From positions 1 to 19,084 of the forward strand of contig JAJJXM010000193.1 in NCBI GenBank assembly GCA_024516155.1: DNA of 19,084 nt. The letters are read 5' to 3'. The notes beneath the pieces were generated by a model. It was given only the letters and a program-made list of their open reading frames with translations, had not been told where the DNA came from and did not search any database. Numbering within the stretch: the first letter of the stretch is position 1; every line of letters begins with the position of its first letter. Source of the stretch: Pyronema omphalodes. Lineage: Eukaryota > Ascomycota > Pezizomycetes > Pezizales > Pyronemataceae. Positions 1 to 9,189 of this stretch are shown in pieces. The position numbers and the translations under genes are program-made.

Positions 1-194
1 TGAGGAGGAGGGAGGGAGGGAGGAGGGAGGGAGGGAGGGAGGAGGGAGGGAGGGAGGTAGGGAGGAGGAGGGAGTAGGGAGGAGGGAGGGAGGGAGGGAT
101 GAGGGAGGGAGGAGAGGGAGGAGGAGTGATGGAGAGATTAGTGAGGGAGGGAGTGTAGGAGTGAGGGAGGGAGGGAGGAGTTAGGGAGGGATGG
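1..194. repeat. GGGA-type purine-rich simple repeat
   Basis: This stretch consists almost wholly of GGGA and GGAG units on the + strand, with scattered single-base changes. It is G-rich enough to form quadruplexes. No coding signal is seen. It abuts the AT-rich tail of LINE fragment E. The repeat begins before the window, so its true length is unknown. Confidence 0.9.
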
Positions 195-369
195 ATTTAT
201 TGAGATATTATTGTGTATTTATTAGTATTTAGTATTTATTTATGGTATTTATGGTATTTATGGGATTATTTATTTATTTATTTATTTTATTATTATTATT
301 TATTGTATTATTTATTTATTGTATGTATTTATACATTTATTTATTGATTTATTTATTCATTTGTTCATA
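195..369. repeat. Expanded TATT/TTTA repeat (LINE tail)
   Basis: This AT-rich stretch is built from TATT/TTTA units with interruptions. It lies exactly where the AAAT tails of copies A and H lie relative to their 3' UTRs, so it is read as the tail of minus-strand LINE fragment E. At roughly 160 nt it is much longer than the 20-25 nt tails at 1581 and 4342, which suggests microsatellite expansion after insertion. Confidence 0.75.
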
Positions 370-1108
370 ACCGCATCCAACCTTAGCGTTATGGCGGCTC
401 TACAAATTTAAATACATAATTAGGAACCTGGACGCAATGACAGGTTCCCACTGGGTAAGCCCCAGAGCTGTCAGAAGTTTTTGGGAGTGTAGTCTCCGAT
501 CTTTGTTGTGCTTTAGTCCATCTCGTGTCGTCAGTTCCAGGAGCCCTGTTTGCTCAGGGTCCACCAGGCCGTGTCATTCTCCTCTATCCTCCACCCTTCC
601 CCTCCCATTTTTATCCATTTTCCCGCCTTTTTGTCCTCCAAAAACAAAACCAAACAGAAGAAAGAATGAACTCCTCCGGGCCCTCGCCCCCTTCATCGCC
701 CCTCTCTTCCCTCGCTCTCAACCAATCCTCGTTCTCTCTCCTGTCGTCACCACGCTTCTTCCTGCGCATTCCCTCATTCTTCCCGCCCTTCTCTGACCTC
801 TCGTCCTCCCAATCTCCAGCTCTCACTCGCTCCCCATCCTGATGTCCCCTTGTCCAACTTCACCTCGCCTCTCTGCGTCCCTCTCCCCCAAAGAAACAAA
901 ACAACCAAAAGAAAAGAAAAGAAACACAACATTAGAAATTCCTCCGCCGTCCTTCCGTTCCTCCCTTTGTTCCCTTCGTCCTTTTTTTCTTTGTTTTTTT
1001 TTTTTATTTTTTTTTGTTTTTTCTTTAATTATTTGGGTACTTGCATGGTCAGCCGTTTGGTCTAGCAGCGTCCCCCAGCCAGTAGTTAGTGTGATAGGGG
1101 TGTCCTGC

Positions 1109-1312
1109 TCAGCGGGGAGGGGTACTTGACTTCGTATGCGCCCATTTGGCGGTCGCAACTTTCGTCTCTGAGATCATGGTGGCAAGGGCCTTGGTGCCGG
1201 CGGTGGTGTAGAGAATTGTAGGGAGGGTAAGTTGTCGACGTCGCGGGAGTTTGAGCGTTCGGCAAAGTCCGGTCCGCTGTGCGTTGTAGTGTGGGCAAGA
1301 TAGGAGAAGGTG
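1109..1312 (-). pseudogene. LINE ORF2 C-terminal remnant (fragment E)
   Basis: This is the last 67 codons plus stop of a non-LTR retrotransposon ORF2. It begins HLLLSCPHYNA and runs through TAGTKALATMISETKVATAKWAHTK. The corresponding end of LINE G ORF2 (minus strand, 7100-6860) reads HLLLSCPEFQDA ... SGTQALSDFISVTKVTTSVWTHTR, so the two are clearly homologous but diverged. The Cys and His belong to the CCHC-like motif that follows RNase H in I/Tad1-type LINEs. RT and RNase H are missing, because fragment F interrupts the gene at 1312. The ORF appears to continue upstream only because the AAAC tail of F reads through as an NKQT repeat. Confidence 0.8.
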
Positions 1313-1313
1313 C

Positions 1314-1386
1314 TTGTTTGTTTGTTTGTTTGTTTGTTTGTTTGTTTGTTTGTTTGTTTGTTTGTTTGTTTGTTTGTTTGTTTGTT
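1314..1386 (-). repeat. AAAC-type LINE tail of fragment F
   Basis: About 18 perfect TTTG units on the + strand (AAAC/CAAA on the sense strand) directly follow the 3' UTR end of minus-strand fragment F. The same tail type, shorter, ends LINE G (6081) and copy D (15101). Open frames across it encode only NKQT repeats and are artefacts. Confidence 0.9.
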
Positions 1387-1567
1387 CATTACTTGTTTGC
1401 CACCCGAGGGTTATAACAAGAGACAGATAAATACAAAGAAAGAAAGAAAAGGAAACGCAAAAGCAAAAACCCCTGTCTCCACCTCTGCGCTTTTCCTCTT
1501 CCCTGCACTGCATTGTTGTGGGGTCTGTCCTCACTTAGACTGATGGGGGTTTGTTGTCCGAACGCGT

Positions 1568-1580
1568 CAAGAACAGTTCC
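1568..1580. repeat. Target-site duplication of element A, left copy
   Basis: CAAGAACAGTTCC here matches CAAAAACAGTTCC at 3563-3575 with one mismatch. The two sit exactly at the outer edges of element A, and the surrounding sequence on both sides is LINE fragment F. Confidence 0.8.
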
Positions 1581-3562
1581 TTATTTATTTATTTATTTAT
1601 TAACTCATACACGCATCCAACCGTAAGGTTATGGCGGAATCTACAGTAAATACAAAATTAAGAAACCCGGGTGTCAGGCCGAGCTCTCACTGGGTATGCC
1701 CCAGAGCTTGTCGTTAGGGTGTGGGGTTGTAGACCCCCAAGTCTCGTTGTGCTTTTGTTCGTCAAGCGTCGTCTGTTCCAGGAGCCCTGTACGCTCGGAG
1801 GCCACCTCGCCGGGTCGTTCCCCCATTTCCTCCACCCTTCCCCTCCCATTTTTAACCATTTTTCCGCCTTTATTTCCCCCACAAAGCAAAAACAAAACCA
1901 AAGCAAAGTTAAACAGCCACCGGGCCACCTACGCCCCCACTCTCCTCCGCTCTCTCAACTCCTCCGCCGGTTGTCGCCTGACTCTTTGCCCTTTGAGACA
2001 CCCGGGCCCGGCCTGCCCCTCTTCTCCTCCCCTCTCTCCCCTTCTCCCACCTTCTTCCTCAGCCTTCTCGCTGCCCCGCCTCGCCTCTCTCCCCTTCTTG
2101 TCGGTGGTGTTGTAAGTCCAAGATTGCCATTCCCAAGCACAATCTGGACGTTGATGCCTCCGCTCTTGACGACTTCTGCCCAAGTCTTCTTTGCGGAGGG
2201 GGTTGTCTGTCTGGGTTGGTGGGTATTCTTTCCCCTTCCACCATTCTTCGTTGTAGGGGTCTTGCTGGGTGTCGCTGCCGTAGGTCTCGTCTCCTGCGCT
2301 TTCATCTTCTTCTTCTGCGTAGCCTTCGCCTCCACAGTCTTCCATCCGTTCATCTCAGCAGGGGCAGTGCTCGGGGCGTCGGGTAGAGGTGTGTCCTGAG
2401 CAGATGAACTGTCAGGGTGAGGTTCCGGTGTCGCATCGGTTGACGTGATCGCGAGGAGAGGTAGGGGGGACATAGGCTTGAGGGCATCAAGCTTGTCCTG
2501 GGCGGCGGTAGTCGCATGTTTCGAGTGCATCAGGCTTCGCACCGGTGATACAGCTCTCGGTTTCTGGTTGACCGGTGCTCTGGTCGTTGGTGAGGTGGGT
2601 TCGGTGTTCTGGTCGCTTCCCCTTCGCTTTCTCTTGCCAGGAGGGTTGCGGACAGCGTCCAGGACATCCTGAATGTCATGTTGGACGACGGACAGTTGCA
2701 TAGTCATCTCTTCCATCGCTGAGGAAGAGGCCGTGAGGTTCGGTGAGGGGGGGCGCCGAAATGACTTGTTGCTGTTCGTCGATTTTCTTCGTTAGGGCGT
2801 CCACAGCAGCCTTGAGAGCTGCTGTTTCTGCCTGTGTAGAGTCGTATGCTTTGCGCAGCGTCGCGTTTTCGAAGAGCAGATCGTTGAATTTCGTCATCAT
2901 GACGTCGAATCTGCGGTTGTATCGCATCGTTGTTGTTGCGTATGGATTCCTCGAGTGTATTGAAGCGTCGCTGTGTGTCCCGGTGGATCTGTTGTATCCC
3001 CAGGAAGCTGGCGCCAGTGAGTTCGGCTTGGTTGTCATGAAACAGTTGATCTAGGGTGGCATAGTTGTCGTCAACTGCGATTGCCTTATTAATTGCAGAT
3101 ACACACGCGCGGCGGTAGTCGCTGAACCGGCTTTGTTCAGTTGTCGCCTGTTGCTGCTTTGTTGAAGCCGAAGGAACTGGTGATCCTGCCAAGACCACGC
3201 TCTGGAAGGGCCTTCCAGCGAAGTTTCCATCAACTTCATCAACTATTCCATTGCTTCCATCAAAAGTAGGATTGGATCCATCATGAGGAGGGTCGGCTAG
3301 AACATTGTACGCGTTTTCGGACCGTTTCGATCGTCGGGCGTTGTTCTGTCGTTGTTTTGGCGACATTTCGTGAGGTGGGGTAAGCCAAAACTCGTGAAAA
3401 CTCTGATTTTGCGACAAAAGTCAACAAAAACAACGTAGAATTCCCTGAAAATTCAGAGAATAACGTAATAGAGTGCTGCGAATCCGAATCCGATGAGAAA
3501 ACCGGGGGTTTCGGTGCTCGTTGTTGAGAATGCAGGGGGGGGGTCGCCGTTGCCGTGTCATT
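1581..3562 (-). mobile_element. Element A: full-length ORF1-only non-autonomous LINE derivative (AAAT-tailed)
   Basis: On the minus strand this runs from a 5' end at about 3560 (GACACGGCAACGGCGACC followed by a C-run) through an ORF1-like reading frame (3366-1955). It then runs through a polypurine 3' UTR to an AAAT tail at 1605-1581. Copy B has the same 5' end at about 4859, so this is probably the real start of the element. The roughly 2-kb unit has no endonuclease, RT or RNase H. It is flanked by a 13-bp TSD (one mismatch) inside LINE fragment F. Both the AAAT tail and the variable-length TSD are typical of target-primed reverse transcription. Mobilisation by a LINE RT supplied in trans is inferred. 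Confidence 0.82.
1955..3366 (-). pseudogene. ORF1-like protein gene of element A, frameshifted
   Basis: The first ATG in the family's shared frame is 3366 (MSPKQRQNN...), with G at -3. The frame is also open upstream to 3417 without an ATG. The product would be about 470 residues: a Ser/Asp-rich N-terminus, a variable central segment, a predicted coiled coil (heptads around STQAETAALKAAVDAL), a basic NLS-like GKRKRRG, a low-complexity Pro/Thr/Ser linker, the block GWKTVEAKATQ, the block KTWAEVVKSGGINVQIVLG, and an Arg/Glu/Gly-rich tail. Comparison with copies B, C and D shows a 1-nt insertion near 2915-2930 and an extra C at 2747-2753 (7 versus 6 in C). These move the frame from the 3417 ORF to the 2716-1955 ORF. 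An extra base near the C-terminus brings the stop forward. The function is inferred to be like LINE ORF1p (RNA-binding chaperone). There is no database match behind this. Confidence 0.75.
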
Positions 3563-3575
3563 CAAAAACAGTTCC
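3563..3575. repeat. Target-site duplication of element A, right copy
   Basis: CAAAAACAGTTCC is the partner of 1568-1580. The sequence immediately after it (3576 onward) continues fragment F, collinear with 15317 onward in copy D. Confidence 0.8.
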
Positions 3576-4203
3576 GGGTGACTTGTCTGCGCAGAGGCTA
3601 CCTCGCCAAGTTCCTCCCTTTCCTCCTCCCTTCCACTCCCATTTTTTCCCCTTTTTCACCTTTATTTCCCCCGCTTACAAAAGAAAAAGATAACGCCCGC
3701 CGGCCTTCTCTGCCCCTTTCCCAGGCGCCTCTCTCCCCTTTGGTATCTCCGTTACTCCACCGCCGCCTAATTAAAAGAAAGAAAATCTACTGAGCACGCC
3801 GAAAACAAAAGAAAGGACAAAAGAAACAACAAGAGACACCGTCCCCTGTCGCTCCTACTCGCCGTCCCTGCCTTCTCCGCTGTTCCTTCCCTTCCCGTTC
3901 CTCGTCCCTTGCAACCCCAGATAACCCAAGACCGCAAGAGAAAACCAAACGAAAGCAAATGAAGAAACGGCAGGTAAAAGTAGAAACCCCCATCATCTCC
4001 GTGCCCATCAGCTCCACTTCCCGTCCGCTCCCGTTCCCCTCATCCACCATTCCTCATTGCCGACTTCCTTCGTCTCTCCTCTTTTTTTTTTTTTTTTTTT
4101 CTTTTTCTTTTTTTCTAAACCAAATGTAAATACACAAAGTCTATCTAGATGCAAAGCGAGGTGAGTGCGCGCGGCAGTTTTCAAATCACTGTAGTCAGCA
4201 TAG

Positions 4204-4338
4204 TCAGCGGTAGAGGGGGGTCTGCTCCCTTCTGCGAGTCCTGTTTAACCTGGTGTGCGCCAAGGCCGAGGTGGCGACTTTGGTGTCAGAGATGAAGGTA
4301 GAGAGATCCTTGGTTCCAGCGGGGGTGTCAAAAATAAG
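4204..4338 (-). pseudogene. LINE ORF2 C-terminal remnant (fragment F)
   Basis: These are the last 44 codons plus TGA of a LINE ORF2. The readable core is FDTPAGTKDLSTFISDTKVA, and the end is TRLNRTRRREQTPLYR. LINE G ends TRLNKARRREQTPSFDD, which is very similar, so F belongs to the same AAAC-tailed lineage as G. The rest of ORF2 is missing because the AAAT tail of H begins at 4342. Only the C-terminal cap is present, so no catalytic domain remains. Confidence 0.8.
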
Positions 4339-4341
4339 GCG

Positions 4342-4845
4342 TATTTATTTATTTATTTATTTATTCATACACACATCCAACCGTAAGGTTATAGCGGAAT
4401 CTACAAATTAAATACAACGTTAAGAACCTGGGGGTGATGCCAGGTCCCCACTGGGTAAGCCCCAGAGCTGTCAATGTGGGTGGGAGTGTAGTGTCCCAAG
4501 TCTCGCCGTGCAGTTTTTCATCTAGCGTCGTCAGATCCAAGGAGCCCTGTGCGCTCGGAGGCCACCTCGCCGGGTCGATCCCCCATTTCCTCCAGCCTTC
4601 CCCTCCCATTGTCAACCATTTTTCCGCCTTTATTTCCTGCACAAAGCAAAAACAAAACCAAAGCAAAGTTGAACAGCCGCCGCGCCACCTGCGCCGCCAC
4701 TCTCCTCTCCTCTCTCAACTCCTCCGCTGGTGTCTCCTGACTCTTTGCCCTTTGATATACCCGGGCCAGCCCAGCCCCTCTTCTGCTCCCCTCTCTCCCC
4801 TTCTCCCTCCCTCTTCCTCAGCCTTCTCGCTGCCCCGCCATCACA
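4342..4845 (-). mobile_element. Element H: 3' half of an ORF1-only element (AAAT-tailed)
   Basis: The AAAT tail at 4366-4342 is preceded on the minus strand by the same 3' end as A, then the polypurine 3' UTR, then the Arg/Glu/Gly-rich end of ORF1 (minus frame GGAARRLRKREGEGERGEQK, around 4840-4780). The copy stops at about 4845, a short CA-rich filler (4846-4858) follows, and copy B begins in the opposite direction. H may be an independent 5'-truncated insertion or the 3' part of an inverted (twin-primed) insertion together with B. Confidence 0.75.
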
Positions 4846-6080
4846 CAACTAACACACACCACACGGCAACGGCGACCCCCCCCCCCCCCCCTTGCATTCT
4901 CAACAACGAGCACCAAACCCCCGGTTTTCTCTTCGGATTCGGACTCGCAGCACTCTGTCACGTTATTCTCTGCATTTTCAGGGAATTCTACGGTGTTTTT
5001 GTTGACTTTTGTCGAAAAATCAGAGTTTTCAACAGTTTTGGCTTACCCCACCTCACGAAATGTCGCCAAAACAACGACAGAACAACGCACAACGATCGAA
5101 ACGGTCCGAAAACGCGTATAATGTTTTAGCCGACCATCCCCATCATGGATCTAATCCTACTTTTGATGGAAGAGATGGAAAAGTTGATGAAGTTGATGGA
5201 AACTTCGCTGGAAAGCCCTTCCAGAGCGTGATCTTGGCAGGATCACCAGTTCCTCCGGCTTCAACACACCAGCAGCAAGCGACACCTGAGCACAACCGGT
5301 TCAGAGACCTTCGCCGCGATCTGGTTACTGCAATGCGGGGCGCTATCGAAAGAGACGACAACAATAGCCGCTTGAGTGCCCTATTCCGTGAACATGAACC
5401 GCTTTTCACAGGCGCAAGCTTCCTGGGGATACAACAGATCCACCGGGACACACAGCGACGCTTCAATACCCTCGATGATACCATACGCATCAACAGCGAT
5501 AAGATGCGCCACAGATTCGACGTCATGATGACGAAATTCAACATTCTGCTCGGCGAAAACACGCAGCTGCGCGCAGCATACGACTCGACACAGGCAGAAA
5601 CGGCAGCTCTCAAGGCTGCTGTGGACGCCCTGACGAAGAAAATCGACGAACAGCAACAAGTCATTTCAGTGCCCCCCTCACCGAACCTCACGGCCTGTTG
5701 CTCAGCGATGGAAGAGATGACTATGCAACTGTCCGTCGTCCAACATGATATTTAGGATGTCCTGGACGCTGTTCACAACCCTCCTGGCAAGAGAAAGCGA
5801 AGGGGAAGCGACCAGAACACCGAACCCACCTCACCGACAAACAGAAGACCGGTGAACCACAAACCGAGAGCTGCATGACCGGTGCGAAGCCTGATGCACT
5901 CGAAATATGCGACTACCGCCGCCCGGGACAAGCTTGATGCCCTCAAGCCTATGTCCCCCCTACCTCTCCTCGCAATCACGTCGACCGAAGCGACACCGGA
6001 ACCTCACCCTGACAGTTCATCTGCTGAGGACACACCTCTACCCGATGCCCCAAGCACTGCCCCTGCTGAGACCAACGGTT
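4846..6080 (+). mobile_element. Copy B: ORF1-only element, 5' part
   Basis: From about 4859 it matches the 5' end of element A (ACACGGCAACGGCGACC plus a long C-run at 4876-4892). It then continues through the leader and ORF1 to the codons for ETNG at 6080, where the AAAC tail of LINE G begins. The last third of ORF1 and the 3' UTR are missing. The leader (4859-5059) has no start codon in the ORF1 frame upstream of 5060. Confidence 0.8.
5060..6080 (+). pseudogene. ORF1-like protein gene of copy B, two stops, 3'-truncated
   Basis: The start is ATG 5060 (MSPKQRQNNAQ). The frame is open upstream to 5009, but only from a TTG. It is open to TAG 5753-5755, where A, C and D have CAG (HDIQDVLD). It stays in frame to a TGA at 5876-5878 where A, C and D have a Ser codon (SPVRS), and then continues in frame to 6080. 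The coiled-coil block (about 5560-5660) is intact. The NLS-like block GKRKRRG lies after the first stop. Two substitutions, with no frameshift, inactivate the gene, which is then cut by LINE G. A CAG-to-TAG change is what a C-to-T transition would give. Confidence 0.78.
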
Positions 6081-8297
6081 TGTTTGTTTGTTTGTTTTCT
6101 CATTACTTGTTTGCAACCTTAAGTTTATGACAAGGGACAGATAATTACAAAAGAAAAGAAGAAAAAACATAGAAAGCAAAAACCCATTGGCCTCCACCTC
6201 CATCTTCCTCCCTTCCCTGCTCAACTGTGTGGTGGGGTCTGTCCCCACTGTTACTACTGGGGTGTGTTGTCCATATCGCGTCTCTTGTCCCAGTGGCCTG
6301 CTTGCACAGAGGCCACCTCGCCGGGTTCCTCCCTTTCCTCCTCCCTTCCCCTTCCCATTTTTAGTTTTCTTTTCCCGCCTTTGTTTCCTCCGCTACAAAT
6401 GAAATAATTACTCCCGGCAGCCCCTGCTGCCCCTTCCCCGGGCCCCTCTCTCTCCTGGTCTACTCTCCGCCCCTTCCGCCCTTTGAAACAAAAGAAATCC
6501 TCCTCGGGTACAAAGACAAGACAAAGACAAAAGAAAAATCACCTCCCCCCTCTGCCCTCCTTCTCGCCGTCTCCCGTCCTCCCACCCTCTTCTCCCGCCA
6601 TTCTCCTCTCTTCACGTCGTCCCCTTACATCTCTCTTCGTCGTTCTTCCCGCTCTCTTTGATCCTGTTCTCCCCCGAAATTCAAAGTATTCAAACAAACG
6701 CGATAAGGAAATAAGACATAAAAGGAAACGTAAAGAAACCAAGACGAGAATTAAAACCTGGGTAAGAACAAACGTACAAAGAAAAGAAGATTAAATTAAA
6801 AAGAAATTGAAGCAGGTCGAGGCTTGTGCGTGCGAGAGGAGTTTGTCATTGCGGTCAGCTCAGTCATCGAAAGAGGGGGTCTGCTCCCTTCTGCGAGCTT
6901 TGTTTAACCGGGTATGGGTCCAGACCGAGGTAGTGACCTTGGTCACGGAGATGAAATCAGAGAGAGCCTGCGTGCCGGATTTGGTGTTGAGGATGGATTC
7001 CATGTTGAGTCGAGCGTGGCGGGTAATCTTGAGGTCCTGCCGGAGGGTTGTGCGAGCGTCCTGGAACTCGGGGCAACTTAGGAGGAGGTGCGAGGTGTCT
7101 GAGGAGGGTGGATGGGGCAGTTGCATGAGCGTGCTGGGTATGCGTTGGACGGAGGTTGGGCGAGGCAGCTCAGAAAGTACCCATGTCCTGTCCGGAGTCC
7201 GAGGATGGCTGTGGATATCCAGCGGGGATGATCAGTATAGGCTGTGTCCGTGCGCCTCCGGTGTTGGGCTGCGTACGTCTTAGGCTTGGGAGAGGAGTTG
7301 TACCACTCCTGCCATTCGCTTGTGTGGCGTTCGCGAGTGCGTTGTCGCAGCCATGTTATGCCACTGGGAAGTAGTCGTCGAGGTTGTATCGTTGTGGCTT
7401 GACGGGCCAGGTGGTCGGCGGTTTCATTACCGGGGACGCTGGTGTGGCCGGAGATCCAGTGGACGGTGATGGAGGTGCCGTATTCACTAAGGTTGCGAGC
7501 GATTGCGTGAATGTTGCGGGCAACTTCTTGTCCGGGGCCGCGGCGTAGGTGGGAGGTTCTGTGAGCTGCAGCCTGGCTGTCCGTGAAGATGTGGATCGTC
7601 CTGTCGAATAGGGAGTGTTGTAGGGTGTATTCCAGACATGTGCGTAGGCCTTCAAGGATGGCTGTGACCTCTGCATCGAAGACTTCGGCAATGTCGCCCA
7701 TGGGGACTATGGATCTTACTGGTCGGGGTAGGCCGTGGGGTATGGTGTACCCTGCTCCCGTCATGCCGTTGATTTTGGAGCCATCGGTGTTGAGTAGGAT
7801 GCTGTCGTTGCGGCGGCGGAGGGCGTGTAGCAGGAGGAGGTGTTCGTCGACCACGTGGTCGTTCGGGGAGGTGGGGATGTCGGTGGTGATGGAGGTGGCG
7901 AACTCGTTATCGGGTACGTCCTGCGAGGTGTCTTCGATCTCGGCATTGGGCGCGATCCATGGGGAGAGGGTGCGGAGGGTGTGGATGAGGCGAGTTGGGG
8001 GGCGTACGGCCATATGCCATGGGTGGCCGTACTCTTTGTCGGTGTTGATGGAGGCTTCGTCGGCTCCGGGAGCGGGAAAAGAGACCAGGCAGCGCTCGAT
8101 GATTGGTTGTGAAGCCGGGCGGGTGAGGATTCGAAGAGCATACTTCCGCTGCCGGTTGTTAAGCCGGGTCGTTACTGGGGGAAGCCCCGCTGCGTTATGG
8201 AGGGCCAGGATGGGTTGGGAGGCGAATGCGTTGATGATCCGGCGGAGTGCTGTGTTTTGCTCTGTTTGAAGGATGTTGGCTAGGTCTCTCTGATTCA

Positions 8298-8303
8298 GAG
8301 CTC
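8298..8303. repeat. Target-site duplication GAGCTC of the DNA transposon, left
   Basis: GAGCTC here and at 9184-9189 flank the 8304-9183 element. Collapsing them restores an uninterrupted LINE reading frame (Ser-Arg-Ala-Leu-Asn), which independently supports the boundary. Confidence 0.8.
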
Positions 8304-9183
8304 CCCACGGTCCGTCCGGTCCAGTCCTGGCTACGGACCGGACTGGACCGCATATCACGGTCCGGTCCGGTGCTTGGACTGGGACTGGCAGTCATTTTTA
8401 CACGGTGGACTGGACCGCCTGTGGGTGACCGTAGGTGACCATAAGGTCACACAAAATCACTCGCAGGTGACCATGGGTGACCGTGGGTGACTGCAGTTTT
8501 AGTTTTTGATCGCGCAGAAATTTCAACAGTGATTCTTATTATATCTTTTGCTACAAGAATTGATCACTACGATTTCAGAGCGGACCTAAGTAATCCCAAT
8601 GAATTGCCAAAGGTTTCATGATTACTTTTGCTAATGTTTCCCCATTTTCCCAAATTTCCCCTGACAAAGAACAGGAAAATTGTAAACAATTGAGGTTCAT
8701 TGGTCTCGCAAACAAGAAAGAAACAGATGCGGTGGATGGGAAAGGACAATTACTGGCAGGCTTAGATGGGAAAAGCTTCACTGCGATGGGAAAGGGGGGG
8801 CGAGGTGTGGTCACGACACGATTTATTTGGAAGACTCTTTACATATGGAGTACCAAGAGAATCATCAGGACTACCCAGTGGTGGAGGCAAACACGCGTGG
8901 AGATAAAAAATTTGCACCGGATGATTCTAGCCCCACCTTTGTTGACCGGCAAGCGGCCTTTCTGGTGGTCAGCTCGCTGTTAGCGGCGGGTGCTACTCCC
9001 AACCCACTAGTGCTTAGCGATAAGCGAGAAACCCGCGGTCCTGCAGTCACCTGCAGTCCGGTCCAGTCTTTTTGTTTTCGAAACCTGGACCGGACTACAT
9101 GGTTGCAGTCCTCGAAAACATTGGACTGGACTGGACTACACCATGTAGTCCGGTCCAGTCCGCAGTCCTGGACGGACCGTGGG
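8304..9183. mobile_element. Non-autonomous DNA transposon with terminal and subterminal inverted repeats
   Basis: This 880-bp element has perfect 14-bp terminal inverted repeats: CCCACGGTCCGTCC at the left, and its reverse complement at 9170-9183. It has dense subterminal copies of GGTCCAGTCC or GGACTGGACC on both sides (8317-8415 and 9055-9175) and a 6-bp GAGCTC duplication. A cluster of GGTGACC units lies at 8423-8492, and the inner right end also reads GCAGTCACCTGCAG. The interior (about 8500-9030) has only short open frames (for example + 8827-9024 in the frame beginning MEDSLHMEYQ). I do not recognise a transposase. Superfamily is unassigned: a 6-bp duplication is not the 8 bp of hAT, and no TA or TTAA target is seen. 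It is probably mobilised in trans. Confidence 0.82.
9123..9161. repeat. Near-perfect hairpin in the right subterminal region of the DNA transposon
   Basis: GGACTGGACTGGACTACA (9123-9140) pairs with 9144-9161 across a CCA loop: an 18-bp stem with one G-T type mismatch. It is built from the same subterminal motif found elsewhere in the element. A related arm lies at about 9086-9103. Confidence 0.85.
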
Positions 9184-9189
9184 GAGCTC
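9184..9189. repeat. Target-site duplication GAGCTC of the DNA transposon, right
   Basis: Partner of 8298-8303. The LINE RT reading frame resumes here on the minus strand (AIWWNNQSRA side). Confidence 0.8.

Larger units (their letters stand above)
195..1312 (-). mobile_element. LINE fragment E, 3' end (AAAT-tailed), 5'-truncated
   Basis: Read on the minus strand, this holds the end of a LINE ORF2 (1312-1109), an A-rich stretch (about 1023-975), a polypurine 3' UTR, and a 3' end with the core CATAAC...GGTTGGATG followed by the AAAT tail. The last 480 bases closely match the 3' ends of A and H (shared blocks such as the minus-strand equivalents of CACTGGGTAAGCCCCAGAGC at 449-468). The upstream end is cut at 1312 by the AAAC tail of fragment F. 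No TSD could be defined because the left flank is simple repeat. This accounts for the gene-free stretch 370-1108. Confidence 0.8.
1314..4341 (-). mobile_element. LINE fragment F, 3' end (AAAC-tailed), split by element A
   Basis: Fragment F lies in two pieces. The 3'-terminal part is 1314-1580 and the upstream part is 3563-4341, with element A between. Rejoining at the duplicated CAGTTCC sequence gives a continuous 3' UTR collinear with LINE G (6097-6859) and copy D (15124-15440). The upstream part holds the 3' UTR (about 3576-4080), an A-rich stretch (+ strand poly-T 4081-4120) and the ORF2 C-terminus (4338-4204). It ends where the AAAT tail of H starts at 4342. No other gene is visible in 3576-4203. 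Confidence 0.8.

Noticed and set aside
1..194. Telomeric repeat
   Set aside because: The units are GGGA/GGAG; TTAGGG occurs only once by chance.
1314..1386. CRISPR-like or other spaced repeat arrays
   Set aside because: Only simple tandem repeats are present; there are no regular unique spacers, and the context is eukaryotic.
1174..1534. Open frames with NKQT or LFVC repeats over 1314-1386 and 15100-15124
   Set aside because: They are translations of the TTTG/AAAC tails of LINE-type elements, not genes.
1671..2399. Plus-strand frames over 1671-2399, 4434-5129 and 15243-15756 rich in Pro/Ser/Leu
   Set aside because: They are antisense readings of the polypurine 3' UTR and ORF1 tail of minus-strand elements (the 4434 frame also crosses the H/B junction). 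They have no domain and vary freely between copies.
7583..8269. Long plus-strand frame of 228 codons over 7583-8269
   Set aside because: It is antisense to the RNase H region of LINE G, which has clear catalytic motifs; GC-rich codon structure explains the open antisense frame.
8304..9183. Assignment of the DNA transposon to hAT
   Set aside because: The subterminal repeats would fit, but the best duplication is 6 bp; the 8-bp flanks AGAGCTCC and GGAGCTCT are not identical, and no transposase is present.
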